A DNA stretch of 64,000 nt from Acetivibrio straminisolvens JCM 21531. Its GTDB lineage: Bacteria; Bacillota; Clostridia; Acetivibrionales; Acetivibrionaceae. Positions 1 to 9,168 of the stretch are shown one piece after another. The notes beneath the pieces were generated by a model. The model did not search any database. It saw only the letters and a list, made by a program, of their open reading frames with translations, and was not told the origin of the DNA. Where the stretch lies: the NCBI RefSeq assembly GCF_000521465.1, contig NZ_BAVR01000012.1:1-64000 (forward strand), written 5' to 3'. How positions within the stretch are numbered: the stretch's first letter is position 1; each line of letters opens with the position of its first letter. The position numbers were made by a program, and so were the translations under genes.

Positions 1-3
1 TAT

Positions 4-79
4 TCCTCAATAGCTCAGTCGGTAGAGCATGCGGCTGTTAACCGCAGGGTCGTAGGTTCGAGTCCTACTTGAGGAGCCA
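4..79 (+). tRNA. tRNA-Asn (GTT)
   Basis: A complete cloverleaf. The seven-base acceptor arms (TCCTCAA at 4-10, TTGAGGA at 69-75) pair fully. The anticodon loop at 35-41 reads CTGTTAA, giving anticodon GTT (37-39) for asparagine. The T-arm GGTTCGAGTCC is standard and the CCA end (77-79) is encoded. No upstream promoter is visible because the window begins three bases before the gene. An intrinsic terminator follows. Confidence 0.97.
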
Positions 80-86
80 TAGATCC

Positions 87-127
87 AAATAGCTTAAGCC
101 TGATAAAGGTTTAGGCTATTTTATTTT
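87..127 (+). terminator. Intrinsic terminator of tRNA-Asn
   Basis: Arms 87-101 and 107-121 form a 15-bp stem with two G-U pairs and a five-base loop, followed by a T-rich run. It sits 8 nt after the tRNA CCA end. Confidence 0.85.
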
Positions 128-431
128 GCTTGGAAAGATATGTTGATTGAATACTAAACTCTTGTTCTAAATTTTTATTCTAAATGCATTTATTCAAAAT
201 TCTTATTTCAAGAAATCTTGACTGGCCTCATGATGTATTTTTTACGATGGGGAATACTAGAAGATGAATGAAAATAGAGAAAAAAACAATGGTTCTTGAT
301 GATATCGATGCTTTTATTTATAATTTACTAAGGAGAATTTTTAAATAAATTTTTATAATTTACTTTTTTCAATTCTTACCAAGAAGAAATAATGTAAGAA
401 GATAAAATTACAATGTAAGGGCAGGTATGAT
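128..431. other. Gene-free AT-rich spacer
   Basis: About 300 bases between the tRNA terminator and tcdA. There is no open frame with a ribosome binding site, no convincing hairpin and no repeat. It presumably holds the tcdA promoter, but I see no clear -35/-10 pair. Confidence 0.6.
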
Positions 432-1194
432 ATGTTAAATCAATTTTCAAGAACAGAAATACTATTTGGAAAAGAAGCAATGAAAAAGCTGGAACAGGCA
501 ACGGTTGCAGTCTTTGGCATAGGCGGAGTGGGAGGCTATACGGTGGAAGCCCTTGTCAGAAGCGGGGTAGGAAATTTTGCTATTGTAGATGATGACAAGG
601 TATGCCTAACCAATTTGAACCGGCAGATTATTGCCACGAGAAAAACGATAGGAAAGTACAAAGTAGATGTTATGAAGGAAAGAATTCTAGATATAAATCC
701 GAAGGCAAATGTTACAGTGCATCAATGCTTTTTCCTTCCGGAGAATTCCGATAAATTTGATTTTGCATCTTACAGCTATATTGTTGATGCCATAGATACG
801 GTGACGGCAAAGATTGAGCTGGTTATGAAAGCAAAGGAATTTGGAGTTCCGATTATCAGCGCTATGGGGGCCGGCAATAAGATTGACCCTACTCAGCTTA
901 AGGTGGCGGACATATATAAGACATCCGTTTGCCCCCTTGCAAGGGTTATGAGATATGAGCTAAGAAAGCGGGGAGTGAAGAAGTTGAAGGTGGTTTATTC
1001 CGCCGAAGAACCGAAAAAGCCTGTTGAAGACATGGCTATCAGTTGCAGAACGAATTGCATCTGCACCGGGGACAGAAAGAAAATGTACTGACAGAAGAAA
1101 CATACCTGGAAGTACATCCTTTGTTCCATCAGTCGCGGGTTTGATAATTGCTGGTGAAGTTATCAAAGATATAATTGGAAATGTAAATGAATAA
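432..1194 (+). CDS. tcdA: tRNA threonylcarbamoyladenosine dehydratase TcdA (frameshifted as sequenced)
   Basis: ThiF/E1-like enzyme that cyclises t6A37 of ANN-decoding tRNAs to ct6A using ATP. The N-terminus has the nucleotide-binding glycine motif GIGGVGG (about residues 34-40), then DDD and NLNRQ typical of E1-like adenylating enzymes, and CRTNCIC near the C-terminus. As sequenced the frame closes at 1091. The expected tail, including KCTDRRNIPGS and SFVPSVAGLIIAGEVIKD, continues in another frame to a stop at 1192-1194. The break is near 1062-1066 (net loss of two bases, e.g. CCC read as C, or gain of one), giving about 254 residues, normal for the family. Its position after a tRNA gene is probably coincidental. 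Confidence 0.9.
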
Positions 1195-1197
1195 GCG

Positions 1198-1231
1198 ATT
1201 CCGGCATTTTCGCCGGAATTATTTTATTTTT
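1198..1231 (+). terminator. Intrinsic terminator after tcdA
   Basis: Stem ATTCCGGC (1198-1205) with GCCGGAAT (1212-1219), a six-base loop, then a T-rich tail. It begins 3 nt after the restored tcdA stop codon, which supports 1194 rather than 1091 as the real gene end. Confidence 0.85.
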
Positions 1232-1251
1232 AATAACTTGATATTTAATCG

Positions 1252-1317
1252 TTGACGGTAAAACTAAAAAATGATATAATCTCTTTAGTAAATTACTAAA
1301 TTAGTAATTTACTAAAG
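1252..1317 (+). promoter_or_regulatory. SigA promoter with long palindromic operator
   Basis: TTGACG (1252-1257), 17-bp spacer, TATAAT (1275-1280) is a near-consensus sigma-A promoter. Directly downstream, 1283-1317 is a perfect palindrome with 17-base arms around one central base (left arm CTTTAGTAAATTACTAA). Each arm itself contains the dyad TTAGTAATTTACTAA, so two dimers could bind. Its place over the start of transcription fits a repressor operator. The binding protein is unknown. Confidence 0.75.
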
Positions 1318-1344
1318 TTGTAATGAAACGGAGGTAAATACGAA

Positions 1345-1824
1345 ATGAGAATACCTACTAATTTAAAGCACAAACCGGTTATTGTATGCGAAAACTATGA
1401 AAATGTTGACGGAAGATATGCTTATAATTCAGATGCAAAGGGACTTTCCTTGGGACTTGCGCAATGGAACGACCGTGGAAAGGTGGATATTTCGGCCAAG
1501 GTTTGGAGATACACAGGCGAAAAATGGTCCAGACAATCCGAAGAATTGCCCCTTCATAGAGTTCTTGATTTGGCAATCCTTGTTTGCAGAGCGAAGCTTC
1601 ATTTTCAGGATGCGTATCGGTATGAAAAACTCTACGACACAGAAAAACCTGTTATAGACAGAGTGGGATTGCAGGGGGACGCTATGACAGTATCCGTATG
1701 TACTGAAAACGAAAAGATTGATGAGGATATTAAGTTGTTTAGTCAGGCACTTAGTGAGGATGGAGAACTTATTGGAGAGAGACTTCGCACTTTGTCAAGA
1801 ATATTAAAGGAAATGGGATATTGA
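1345..1824 (+). CDS. Conserved hypothetical protein (DUF6530-like)
   Basis: 159 residues with ribosome site CGGAGG ending about 10 bases before ATG. I recognise the opening (MRIPTNLKHKPVIVCENYE) and the central WSRQSEELPLHRVLDLAIL stretch as a small clostridial family that I believe is DUF6530. No function is known to me. There is no signal peptide, membrane segment or obvious catalytic motif; it reads as a soluble cytoplasmic protein. It is transcribed alone from the operator-controlled promoter just upstream, so it is likely conditionally expressed. The next gene has its own CIRCE-bearing promoter. Confidence 0.75.
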   Translation: MRIPTNLKHKPVIVCENYENVDGRYAYNSDAKGLSLGLAQWNDRGKVDISAKVWRYTGEKWSRQSEELPLHRVLDLAILVCRAKLHFQDAYRYEKLYDTEKPVIDRVGLQGDAMTVSVCTENEKIDEDIKLFSQALSEDGELIGERLRTLSRILKEMGY

Positions 1825-1904
1825 TAAAAAAATATTTCCCCATATGAAAAATTACTCTTTTCAGGCAAAATGAGAGGTCTTAAGGGGATTTTTTCAAAGG
1901 CGTA

Positions 1905-1964
1905 TTGACAATAATGAAAATCTTCATTAGAATATTATTAGCACTCATTATTGGTGAGTGCTAA
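1905..1964 (+). promoter_or_regulatory. SigA promoter with perfect CIRCE element (HrcA operator)
   Basis: TTGACA (1905-1910), 17-bp spacer, TAGAAT (1928-1933). The inverted repeat TTAGCACTC-N9-GAGTGCTAA at 1938-1964 matches the CIRCE consensus exactly, including the nine-base spacer. It covers the expected transcription start. CIRCE is bound by HrcA, which represses class I heat-shock genes such as groESL and dnaK. Here the first gene downstream is a GH130 sugar phosphorylase. Confidence 0.9.
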
Positions 1965-1965
1965 T

Positions 1966-2066
1966 AAAGCGTTTTAATATTCCTTTAGTTAATTGATATT
2001 ATATTTATAGCGTTTTATCGTTATTAATATTCTATCTGTTAAATAGAGGAGTCTTAAAGCGCTTTT
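1966..2066 (+). repeat. Three AAAGCGYTTT-like boxes in the leader
   Basis: AAAGCGTTTT (1966-1975), ATAGCGTTTT (2007-2016) and AAAGCGCTTTT (2056-2066) lie between the CIRCE element and the first gene. The third is a palindrome with central CG, like LacI-family operators. Function is inferred only from the spacing and the repetition. Confidence 0.4.
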
Positions 2067-2132
2067 GACAATAGAATGTAATATTATAGAAAAGTAAGTG
2101 AAGAATACTGTTGGGATGGAGGAGTGAAGGTA

Positions 2133-3131
2133 ATGACAAGCAGGTTTGAAACAAAGCTTATGGGTTCTGACAGGCATTCTTACAAAGAGCTTTTCAAAAG
2201 ATTCTCGGGAAATCCGATCCTTTCGGCCAAAAACTGGCCTTATGCAGCAAACACAGTTTTTAATCCCGCAGCAACCGTTTATAACGGCAAGATTTTGCTG
2301 CTGACAAGAGTCGAGGACAGAAGAGGTTTTTCTCATCTAACCAAAGCAATCAGTGATGACGGTATAAGCAATTGGATAATTGATGACAAACCTACCTTTG
2401 AGGCTGAGCCCGAAAAATTCCCCGAAGAGGAGTGGGGCGTCGAAGATCCGAGAATTACATGGATTGAAGAACTGGGTAAATATGCTGTCGCTTATACTGC
2501 ATATTCCAAAGGCGGACCATTGGTATCTTTGGCGCTTACGAAAGATTTTGAGACCTTTGAAAAACTTGGAGCTATTATGCCTCCTGAAGATAAAGATGCT
2601 GCACTGTTCCCAAGGAGGATCAACGGGAAGTGGGTTCTTATACATAGACCGATTTCGGCGCATCACGGGCCGGGAGCACATATATGGATTTCCCGTTCAG
2701 ATGACCTCAAATACTGGGGCGAGCATCAGATATTAATCAAAGCCAGAAAAGGCGGATGGTGGGATGCCAACAAAGTGGGACTTAATTGTCCTCCTCTTGA
2801 AACTCCGGATGGATGGCTTATACTGTACCATGGGGTAAGACAGACTGCATCCGGCTCAATTTACAGGCTTGGGCTTGCGCTTTTGGACCTTGAAAATCCT
2901 TCGAAGGTATTGCGCAGAAGTGATGAATGGGTATTTGGTCCTCAGGAATTTTATGAAAGAGAAGGAGATGTGGATGACGTGGTATTCCCCTGCGGATGGA
3001 TTCATGACGAAAAGACAGGGGAAATTAAGATATATTATGGAGCCGCAGATACTTGCATTGCAATGGCAACAGCGAATCTTAGCGATTTACTGGAATATAT
3101 AAAAAGGTGTCCCGAACAAAAGGCAATTTGA
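2133..3131 (+). CDS. GH130 family beta-mannoside phosphorylase
   Basis: 332 residues. GH130 enzymes are five-bladed beta-propellers that split beta-mannosides with phosphate, releasing alpha-mannose 1-phosphate. Visible marks are NPILSAKNWPY at the start, TRVEDRRG, the GVEDPR motif that should carry the catalytic Asp, a phosphate-binding candidate HRP, and the family C-terminal block VVFPCGWI. I chose ATG 2133 because GGAGG (2118-2122) is well spaced from it; GTG 2124 would be too close. First gene of a mannose cluster with a nucleotidyltransferase, a GT4 and a mannose-6-phosphate isomerase. Beta-1,2-mannoside phosphorylases of this type are known from Thermoanaerobacter; linkage specificity cannot be read from sequence here. 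Confidence 0.85.
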   Translation: MTSRFETKLMGSDRHSYKELFKRFSGNPILSAKNWPYAANTVFNPAATVYNGKILLLTRVEDRRGFSHLTKAISDDGISNWIIDDKPTFEAEPEKFPEEEWGVEDPRITWIEELGKYAVAYTAYSKGGPLVSLALTKDFETFEKLGAIMPPEDKDAALFPRRINGKWVLIHRPISAHHGPGAHIWISRSDDLKYWGEHQILIKARKGGWWDANKVGLNCPPLETPDGWLILYHGVRQTASGSIYRLGLALLDLENPSKVLRRSDEWVFGPQEFYEREGDVDDVVFPCGWIHDEKTGEIKIYYGAADTCIAMATANLSDLLEYIKRCPEQKAI

Positions 3132-3191
3132 CAAAAACGTTGAATTTACCGGCAACAATTAGGACAACAAAACTTGATAGGAGGAATATGC

Positions 3192-4235
3192 ATGAAGGCA
3201 TTATTTTTAGCAGGCGGTTTTGGAACTCGATTAAGACCGATTACAAACGATTTGCCCAAGCCAATGGTGCCCATTATGGGAAAGCCGCTGCTGGAAAGGA
3301 ATATAGAAAGGCTAAAGAGTTATGGTATAGATGAAATCGTATTGAGCACATGCTACAAACCGCACAAAATTGACAAATACTTTGAGGACGGAGAAAAATT
3401 CGGTGCGAAAATAAATTATATAACCGAGGAGGAACCTTTGGGTACCGCAGGGGCTATAAAAAATGCGGAGAAATTTTTGAGCGACACATTCCTTGTATTT
3501 AATGCCGATATATTGAGCGATATAGATATAGCGGATATGATACGTTTCCATAAAGAAAAAGGTGCAATGGCAACCATTGCCGTAACCCGGGTTGACAATC
3601 CTTCGGCTTATGGAGTCATTGAGCATGACGACGATAGCTTTATTACCGCGTTTAAAGAAAAGCCCAAGCCCCACGAGAGCAAATCCAATCTGATAAATGC
3701 AGGGGTGTATATTTTTGAACGGGAAATTTTAAATCATATTCCCGGCGGAAGGGCGGTGTCCATTGAAAGGGAAACCTATCCTTTGCTTTTAGAAAAAGGA
3801 TTCAAAATGGCGGTGTACGATAAATGCAGCTACTGGCTTGATTTGGGCACGCCGGGAAAATATCTTAAGGTACACAAAGATATATTAAAAGGACTTGTGC
3901 CCATCGGAAATTATGATTTTGGAGAAAATCGCGTATTCATCAGTGAGAGTGCAAAAGTTGACAGGAGCGCAAACATAAGGGGTCCGGTATACATTGGTGA
4001 AAATGTTGTAATCGGTCCCTCGGCGGTGGTAGGTCCCAATACGGTTCTATTCGATAATGCTTTTGTCGGAGTGGGAGCAAAGGTTGAGGACAGCGTTGTT
4101 TGGGATAATGTTAATGTAGAAAAAGGAGCAAAGGTAATGAATTCAGTGATTATGTCAAATTGTACAATTGATAAGGATAGCGAAAGATGCAATTCTGTTT
4201 TGACAGAAAATTCAAGTCACCCGATAGCGGTATAA
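3192..4235 (+). CDS. Mannose-1-phosphate guanylyltransferase-like sugar nucleotidyltransferase
   Basis: 347 residues. The N-terminal nucleotidyltransferase domain has LAGGFGTRLRP (about residues 5-15) and KPMVPIMGKP, and the metal site NADIL. The C-terminal part (about 250-330) is a left-handed beta-helix with hexapeptide-like repeats (IRGPVYIGENVVIGPSAVVG). This is the layout of GDP-mannose or NDP-glucose pyrophosphorylases. In context GDP-mannose synthesis from mannose 1-phosphate is the best guess, feeding the GT4 next door. ATG 3192 is set by GGAGG at 3180-3184. It follows the GH130 gene by 60 bases in the same operon. Confidence 0.85.
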   Translation: MKALFLAGGFGTRLRPITNDLPKPMVPIMGKPLLERNIERLKSYGIDEIVLSTCYKPHKIDKYFEDGEKFGAKINYITEEEPLGTAGAIKNAEKFLSDTFLVFNADILSDIDIADMIRFHKEKGAMATIAVTRVDNPSAYGVIEHDDDSFITAFKEKPKPHESKSNLINAGVYIFEREILNHIPGGRAVSIERETYPLLLEKGFKMAVYDKCSYWLDLGTPGKYLKVHKDILKGLVPIGNYDFGENRVFISESAKVDRSANIRGPVYIGENVVIGPSAVVGPNTVLFDNAFVGVGAKVEDSVVWDNVNVEKGAKVMNSVIMSNCTIDKDSERCNSVLTENSSHPIAV

Positions 4236-4344
4236 AGGGCAAATATTCTTTGAGTAAGGCAATCGAAACAGACAGATAATACATGTAAGCTGTAATATAT
4301 TGGGCGGCAGTATATTCGGCAACTATATAATAGGAGGTTTTGAA

Positions 4345-5510
4345 ATGACTTTAGACAAAATTCGAAACATAGCATTTTTAAGTACTTATCCTCCAAGGGG
4401 GTGCGGACTTGCGACTTTTACCAATGACCTGGTGAGGGAGCTTGACAAGATAGAAAATATACCAAACCCTAAAGTTATTGCTGTAAGTGACAATGATTAC
4501 GGTTACAGCAAGAGGGTAATCATGGAGCTTAGGCAGCACGACAGGGAAAGTTATACAAAGATTGCGGAGGAGATTAACAATTCGGATATCGGTATTCTTG
4601 TGATAGAGCATGAGTACGGTATATTTGGAGGTGAATTCGGAGAATATATCCTGGACCTTGTAGACAATATTCAAATTCCCTTTATCCTCACGCTGCATAC
4701 CGTTCTACCCCGCCCATTGGAAAAACAAAAGAAAATACTGCAAGTACTGGGGGAAAAAAGTGCAAAGGTAGTTACCATGGCGAAAAATACAATACCCATC
4801 CTAGAAGAGGTATATGGCATTGACGCAGCCAAAATTGAAGTGATACACCATGGTGTACCGTATAAAGAACTTGAATCCAGGGAGGAACTAAAGAAAAAAT
4901 TTGGGCTTTCTAATCGCAGTGTAATCAGCACTTTTGGGCTGTTAAGCCCGGAAAGGGATTGGAATATGGAATTGAAGCCATCGCAAAAGTGGCTAAGAAG
5001 TACAAGGATATCGTTTACCTTATCCTCGGGCAGACGCATCCTTGTGTAAAAAGGGAATATGGTGAGGTCTACAGGGAAAAGCTTTTGCAAATGGTCGAGC
5101 AACTCGGAATAAAGGAACATGTTTGGTTTGTAGACAAATATCTCACAAGGGATGAAATTATGTACTATCTTAAACTGTCGGATATCTATATGACACCGTA
5201 CCTCGGAAAAGATCAGGCGGTCAGCGGTACTTTGGCATATGCGGTAGGGTACGGCAGAGTAATTATATCTACTCCGTACAGCTATGCCCAGGAAATGCTT
5301 GCAGAAGGAAGAGGACTTTTGGCAGAGTTTAGAGATTCTGATTCTCTGGCAAAGCATATTCAATACGTACTTGAGAATCCGGAGGCAAAGAAAGAGATGG
5401 AGATGCGGACATTAAGTCTTGGAAGGACTATGATGTGGGAAAATGTGGCCAATAGCTATTCCAAGGTTTTTATCGACACTCTTGAAAAACATAACTCTCG
5501 GGGAGCATGA
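4345..5510 (+). CDS. GT4 family glycosyltransferase (frameshifted as sequenced)
   Basis: About 388 residues after one frame repair. The N-terminal half has STYPPRGCGLATF (nucleotide-sugar transferase start) and a GEFGEYILDL region. The C-terminal half is a GT-B domain with ILGQTHP, VSGTLAYAVGYGR and GRGLL, where the donor sugar nucleotide binds. The frame breaks at about 4950, where SPGKGIEYGIEAI is expected and one G of a GGG run appears missing. ATG 4345 follows AGGAGG at 4332-4337. In context it probably transfers mannose from GDP-mannose to a cytoplasmic acceptor; the acceptor and linkage are unknown. It ends 4 bases before the next gene. Confidence 0.85.
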
Positions 5511-5514
5511 TAGG

Positions 5515-6551
5515 ATGATTGACGGCTTAATGCACTGCGAAAATATAAGAGACGACCACATTTTCCGAATGACCGATGATACGGGTATGTTGCAGCACTC
5601 CAAATACTCCCTTCCGGATCCGAATCATGGGTATACAACCGATGACAATGCCAGAGCCTAATTATGGCGCTGATGTTGTATAAAAGGTATGGAAAGAAAA
5701 AATATATTGATCTGGTTTACAGGTATTCATCTTTCTTGATAAACGCGCAGAATGAAAAGGGCAAGTTCAAAAACTTCATGGGATATGACCGAAGATGGCT
5801 TGAAGACGAAGGTTCTGACGACTGCTTCGGAAGATGTTTGTGGGCACTTGGATTTGCTCTTTCCTGTGATTTTACTCCAAAAGGGATTAGACATGCTCTT
5901 TTAGAGATTTTTAATAAAGCCATGCCCCATGCAGATAAACTTACTTATCTGAGGGGCAAGGCATATTCTGCAATAGGTCTTTCGTTTTTCGATAATAATG
6001 ATTCAAAAGAACTTGTATATAATATAGCCCAATCCCTTTGCCGCCAATACGATGAGCATAAGGACGGGGAATGGAAGTGGTTTGAAAACATTGTGGCATA
6101 TTGCAACAACGTTCTTCCGTGGTCCCTTCTGGCGGCGTACAAGGTTACGGGAGAAAAAAGATTTCTTGAAACCGCAGAAGAGAGCTTGGACTTTCTGGGA
6201 AAGATAACTTTTAAGGATGGGTATTTCAAGCCTGTCGGCTGCAACGGATGGTTAAAAAAGGGCAAAATTCAGGCGGAATTCGATGAACAGCCGGTGGAGG
6301 CCTGCGAAGCTGTTTTAACCTATTTAGAGGCTTTTGAGCTGACGGGAAAAACGAAATATTTTGAAAAAGCGAAAATATGCAATTCCTGGTATGAGGGAAT
6401 GAATTCCAAAGGAATACGCCTTATAGACAATGAGACCGGAGGCTGCTATGACGGTTTGACCGAGCAAGGAGTAAATCTCAATATGGGCGCAGAAAGCCTG
6501 GTATCTTATATAATATCATATTTAAAAATATCGGAAATCAAGTCTTTATAG
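5515..6551 (+). CDS. Alpha/alpha-barrel protein of the mannose operon (frameshifted as sequenced)
   Basis: 345 residues after repair. Marks are MLQHSKY, the DPNHGYTTDDNARAL motif, FMGYDRRWLEDEGSDDCFGR and WFENIVAYCNNVLPWSLL. The regular helix pairs and Trp/Asp-rich loops suggest an (alpha/alpha)6 toroid of the kind found in glycosidases and epimerases, and similar domains are found next to or fused with GT4 enzymes. I cannot name its reaction. The frame breaks at 5657-5658 (GCC TAA where GCC CTA ATT is expected, one C lost). Translationally coupled to the GT4, so the two likely act on the same glycan. Confidence 0.75.
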
Positions 6552-6674
6552 GCAAATCTATAAAAGTGAATATTCTTTTACAATGGCATTTTGTATAGCT
6601 TGATGCACATGAAGTCATTTTAATAAACAAGATAGGCTTCTTTTGATTACTGACAATAATCGGAGGTGTTTATC

Positions 6675-7765
6675 ATGTTATATCCATATAAAATGACGCC
6701 TGTGTTCAAGGACTATATATGGGGAGGGCATAATCTCAAAAGATTGGGAAAGCCCGCGCTAAAAGGACGTGTGGCAGAGAGTTGGGAACTTTCTGCCATC
6801 CCCGGAAGTGAAACCAAAATTGCCAACGGTGTCTTAAAGAATCGAAGCATTGTTGATGTAATAAAAAAATACGGAAGAAAGAAAATTCTTGGCGACAAAT
6901 TTACTACCGCATCAATGAATACAGGATTTCCGCTGCTTTTAAAATTTATAGATGCAAACGACCGCTTGTCCATTCAGGTTCACCCTGACAATGAATATGC
7001 CAAAGAGATCGAAAACAGCCTAGGTAAGACCGAAATGTGGTATGTTATAGATGCAAAATCACGGGCAACGGTTATTCACGGATTTGCTGAAACTTGCAAA
7101 AACCCGGTAAAAATTCGTGATTCTATTTTGAAAGGCAAGCACGACGGACTGTATAGAGAGATTCAAGTAAAAAAGGTGACGTGGTTTTTGTCCCCGCAGG
7201 TACCGTACATGCATTAAACGAAGGGCTCGTGGTTGCCGAAATACAACAGAACTCTGACCTTACATACAGACTTTATGACTACGGCAGGACTGACTCTCAA
7301 GGCAACAAAAGACCACTTCATATAAATAAAGCACTGGATGTGCTTTCTTTTGACAATTCAAGAGCTTTGTATAAAGGAATAACCATACACTGGGATAATG
7401 GAATAGAATCAAAGTATCTTGCCATAAATGAATATTTTTGTGTAAAGGAAATTAAAAGTAAAGGAGGGTTCATTGAATTAAATTCAAAAGGGATGTTTTC
7501 GGTATTTATGTTTTTGGACGGTGAGGCCAAAATAAAATATTCCGGAGGAAAGATAAAGGTATATGCCATGGAAACAGTGTTTATTCCCGCATATATGGGG
7601 AAATATATGGTTTACGGTTCGTTTTTGGCGCTTCACATTTATGTGCCGGATTCTGCATTAAAGGTTTATGATTCTTTGAGGGAAAAAGGCATCTCCCATG
7701 AAGAAATAATTAAAAATGCAGCCGGGGCAGAAACCCTAAAATTTCCGCTTGAAGTAGTTATATAA
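6675..7765 (+). CDS. manA: Mannose-6-phosphate isomerase, class I (frameshifted as sequenced)
   Basis: About 363 residues after repair. Zinc enzyme interconverting fructose 6-phosphate and mannose 6-phosphate. Visible are WGG near the start, the zinc/active-site block LSIQVHPDNEYA, the GKTEMWYV motif, GDVVFVPAGTVHAL with a zinc His, and YRLYDYGR. The frame breaks at 7175-7176, where AAGGGTGAC is expected but only two G are present. RBS GGAGG (6662-6666) fits ATG 6675. It lies 123 bases after the alpha/alpha-barrel gene and supplies mannose phosphate to the operon. A phosphomannomutase gene is not present in the cluster. Confidence 0.9.
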
Positions 7766-7864
7766 AATTTTTTTTGATTAACTGTTGGATTAGCAGGGTA
7801 TATTAAGTAAGATAGAGAATAATCTGTACTGATAGGCAAAAAATTTTGTAATAAGAGGTGCAGA

Positions 7865-8620
7865 ATGCTTTTAGTATTAATAACGGCAATTGGCGTTGGC
7901 GGAGCAACTGTTGTGGGAGCATTAATCGGATTTATGTTCCGAGATATATCGCCAAAATTCAATAATGCAATACTGGGGTTTGCGGCCGGAGTTATGTTGG
8001 CGGCTGCAGTAATTGGGCTTATTTTACCTTCTGCAGAGATGGCCGGACGGTCGGGAATTTGGATTACGGTTCTGGGCATTTTTTTTGGAGCGATATTTCT
8101 AAATTTCATGGACAAATTAACCCCGCATTTGCACAACTTGTCGGGAGTAGACGTCGAAAAACATATGCATAACGAATCGCTCAATAAAGTATTGCTGTTT
8201 GTATTTGCGATTGCAATTCACAATTTCCCTGAAGGATTGGCGGCCGGAGTTGGATTTGGAAGCGAAGACATAAGTAATGCTCTGACGGTTGCCATTGGTA
8301 TTGCATTGCAAAACATACCCGAGGGTATGGTGATTATTTCGCCCATGATTCTTGCAGGAATGAGCAAGAAACGGGCTCTTTTGCTTGGTTCTGCCACGGG
8401 ATTGGTGGAAGTAGTGGGAACTTTCATCGGTTATTTCGGTTCTTCAATTTCGGTGAAAATACTGCCTTTTGCGTTAGCTTTTGCGGGCGGTACAATGCTT
8501 TATGTCATTAGCGATGAAATGATTCCCGATACGCACAGCCACGGATATGAAAGATTGGCGACGTATTCGCTGCTGGTCGGGTTCACGGTTATGTTAATAA
8601 TAGATATGTTTATTGGTTGA
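7865..8620 (+). CDS. ZIP family divalent metal transporter
   Basis: 251 residues, about eight hydrophobic segments. The two ZIP signature helices are intact: HNFPEGLAAGVGF (helix IV) and QNIPEGMVI (helix V), whose His, Pro and Glu line the metal path. A His-rich loop of the larger ZIPs is reduced to HLHNL and HMHNE. Probably imports zinc, iron or manganese. It is about 100 bases after manA. No Fur or Zur box is recognisable upstream. Confidence 0.88.
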   Translation: MLLVLITAIGVGGATVVGALIGFMFRDISPKFNNAILGFAAGVMLAAAVIGLILPSAEMAGRSGIWITVLGIFFGAIFLNFMDKLTPHLHNLSGVDVEKHMHNESLNKVLLFVFAIAIHNFPEGLAAGVGFGSEDISNALTVAIGIALQNIPEGMVIISPMILAGMSKKRALLLGSATGLVEVVGTFIGYFGSSISVKILPFALAFAGGTMLYVISDEMIPDTHSHGYERLATYSLLVGFTVMLIIDMFIG

Positions 8621-8754
8621 ATACGGTTATAAATAATTTTATTTACATATTACAAATAAAATTCGATATATTTTATAGTCGATTTTGCTACGAAATTTAG
8701 TTTGTCCAAAAATATGAATATCATACCCGACACGCGAGAAAAGGAGAGATGAAT

Positions 8755-9144
8755 ATGTATGAAATGAAACCAGAATACTTTACAGGAATTGATTTTATCG
8801 ACAAAGAACATGCCCGGCTTTTTGCTATTGCCGACGAAGCCTACCAATTGCTGAAAAATGAGTTTATTCCGGACAAGTATGACCACATAATGAGTTTGAT
8901 CAAAGAACTTGAAGAGTATACCCGGTATCATTTTAAGCATGAAGAAGAGTACATGCAAAGTATTGGATACAAAAGGCTACTTTCTCAGAAAGTTGCCCAC
9001 GATGATTTTATACAGAAAATAAATGAATATACTCCGGATGTTGTCGATGAAAATCAAAAAGATACTCTTTTGGAGTTGCTGAATTTTTTAGCTACATGGC
9101 TTGTGGAACATATATATAGACAGGATAAATTGATTGCAGAGTGA
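8755..9144 (+). CDS. Bacteriohemerythrin
   Basis: 129 residues, the size of single-domain bacterial hemerythrins, which bind O2 (or NO) at a di-iron site. The iron ligands are visible in order: His in FIDKEHARLF, His and Glu in YHFKHEEEYM, His in VAHDDF, and His/Asp in WLVEHIYRQDKL. ATG 8755 is preferred over 8749 because AAGGAGA (8741-8747) would otherwise abut the start. The next gene, a high-molecular-weight rubredoxin, starts 24 bases later; together they suggest an oxygen or NO handling unit in a strict anaerobe. Confidence 0.92.
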   Translation: MYEMKPEYFTGIDFIDKEHARLFAIADEAYQLLKNEFIPDKYDHIMSLIKELEEYTRYHFKHEEEYMQSIGYKRLLSQKVAHDDFIQKINEYTPDVVDENQKDTLLELLNFLATWLVEHIYRQDKLIAE

Positions 9145-9168
9145 TTTTACAAAAAGGAGAGACAAGAG

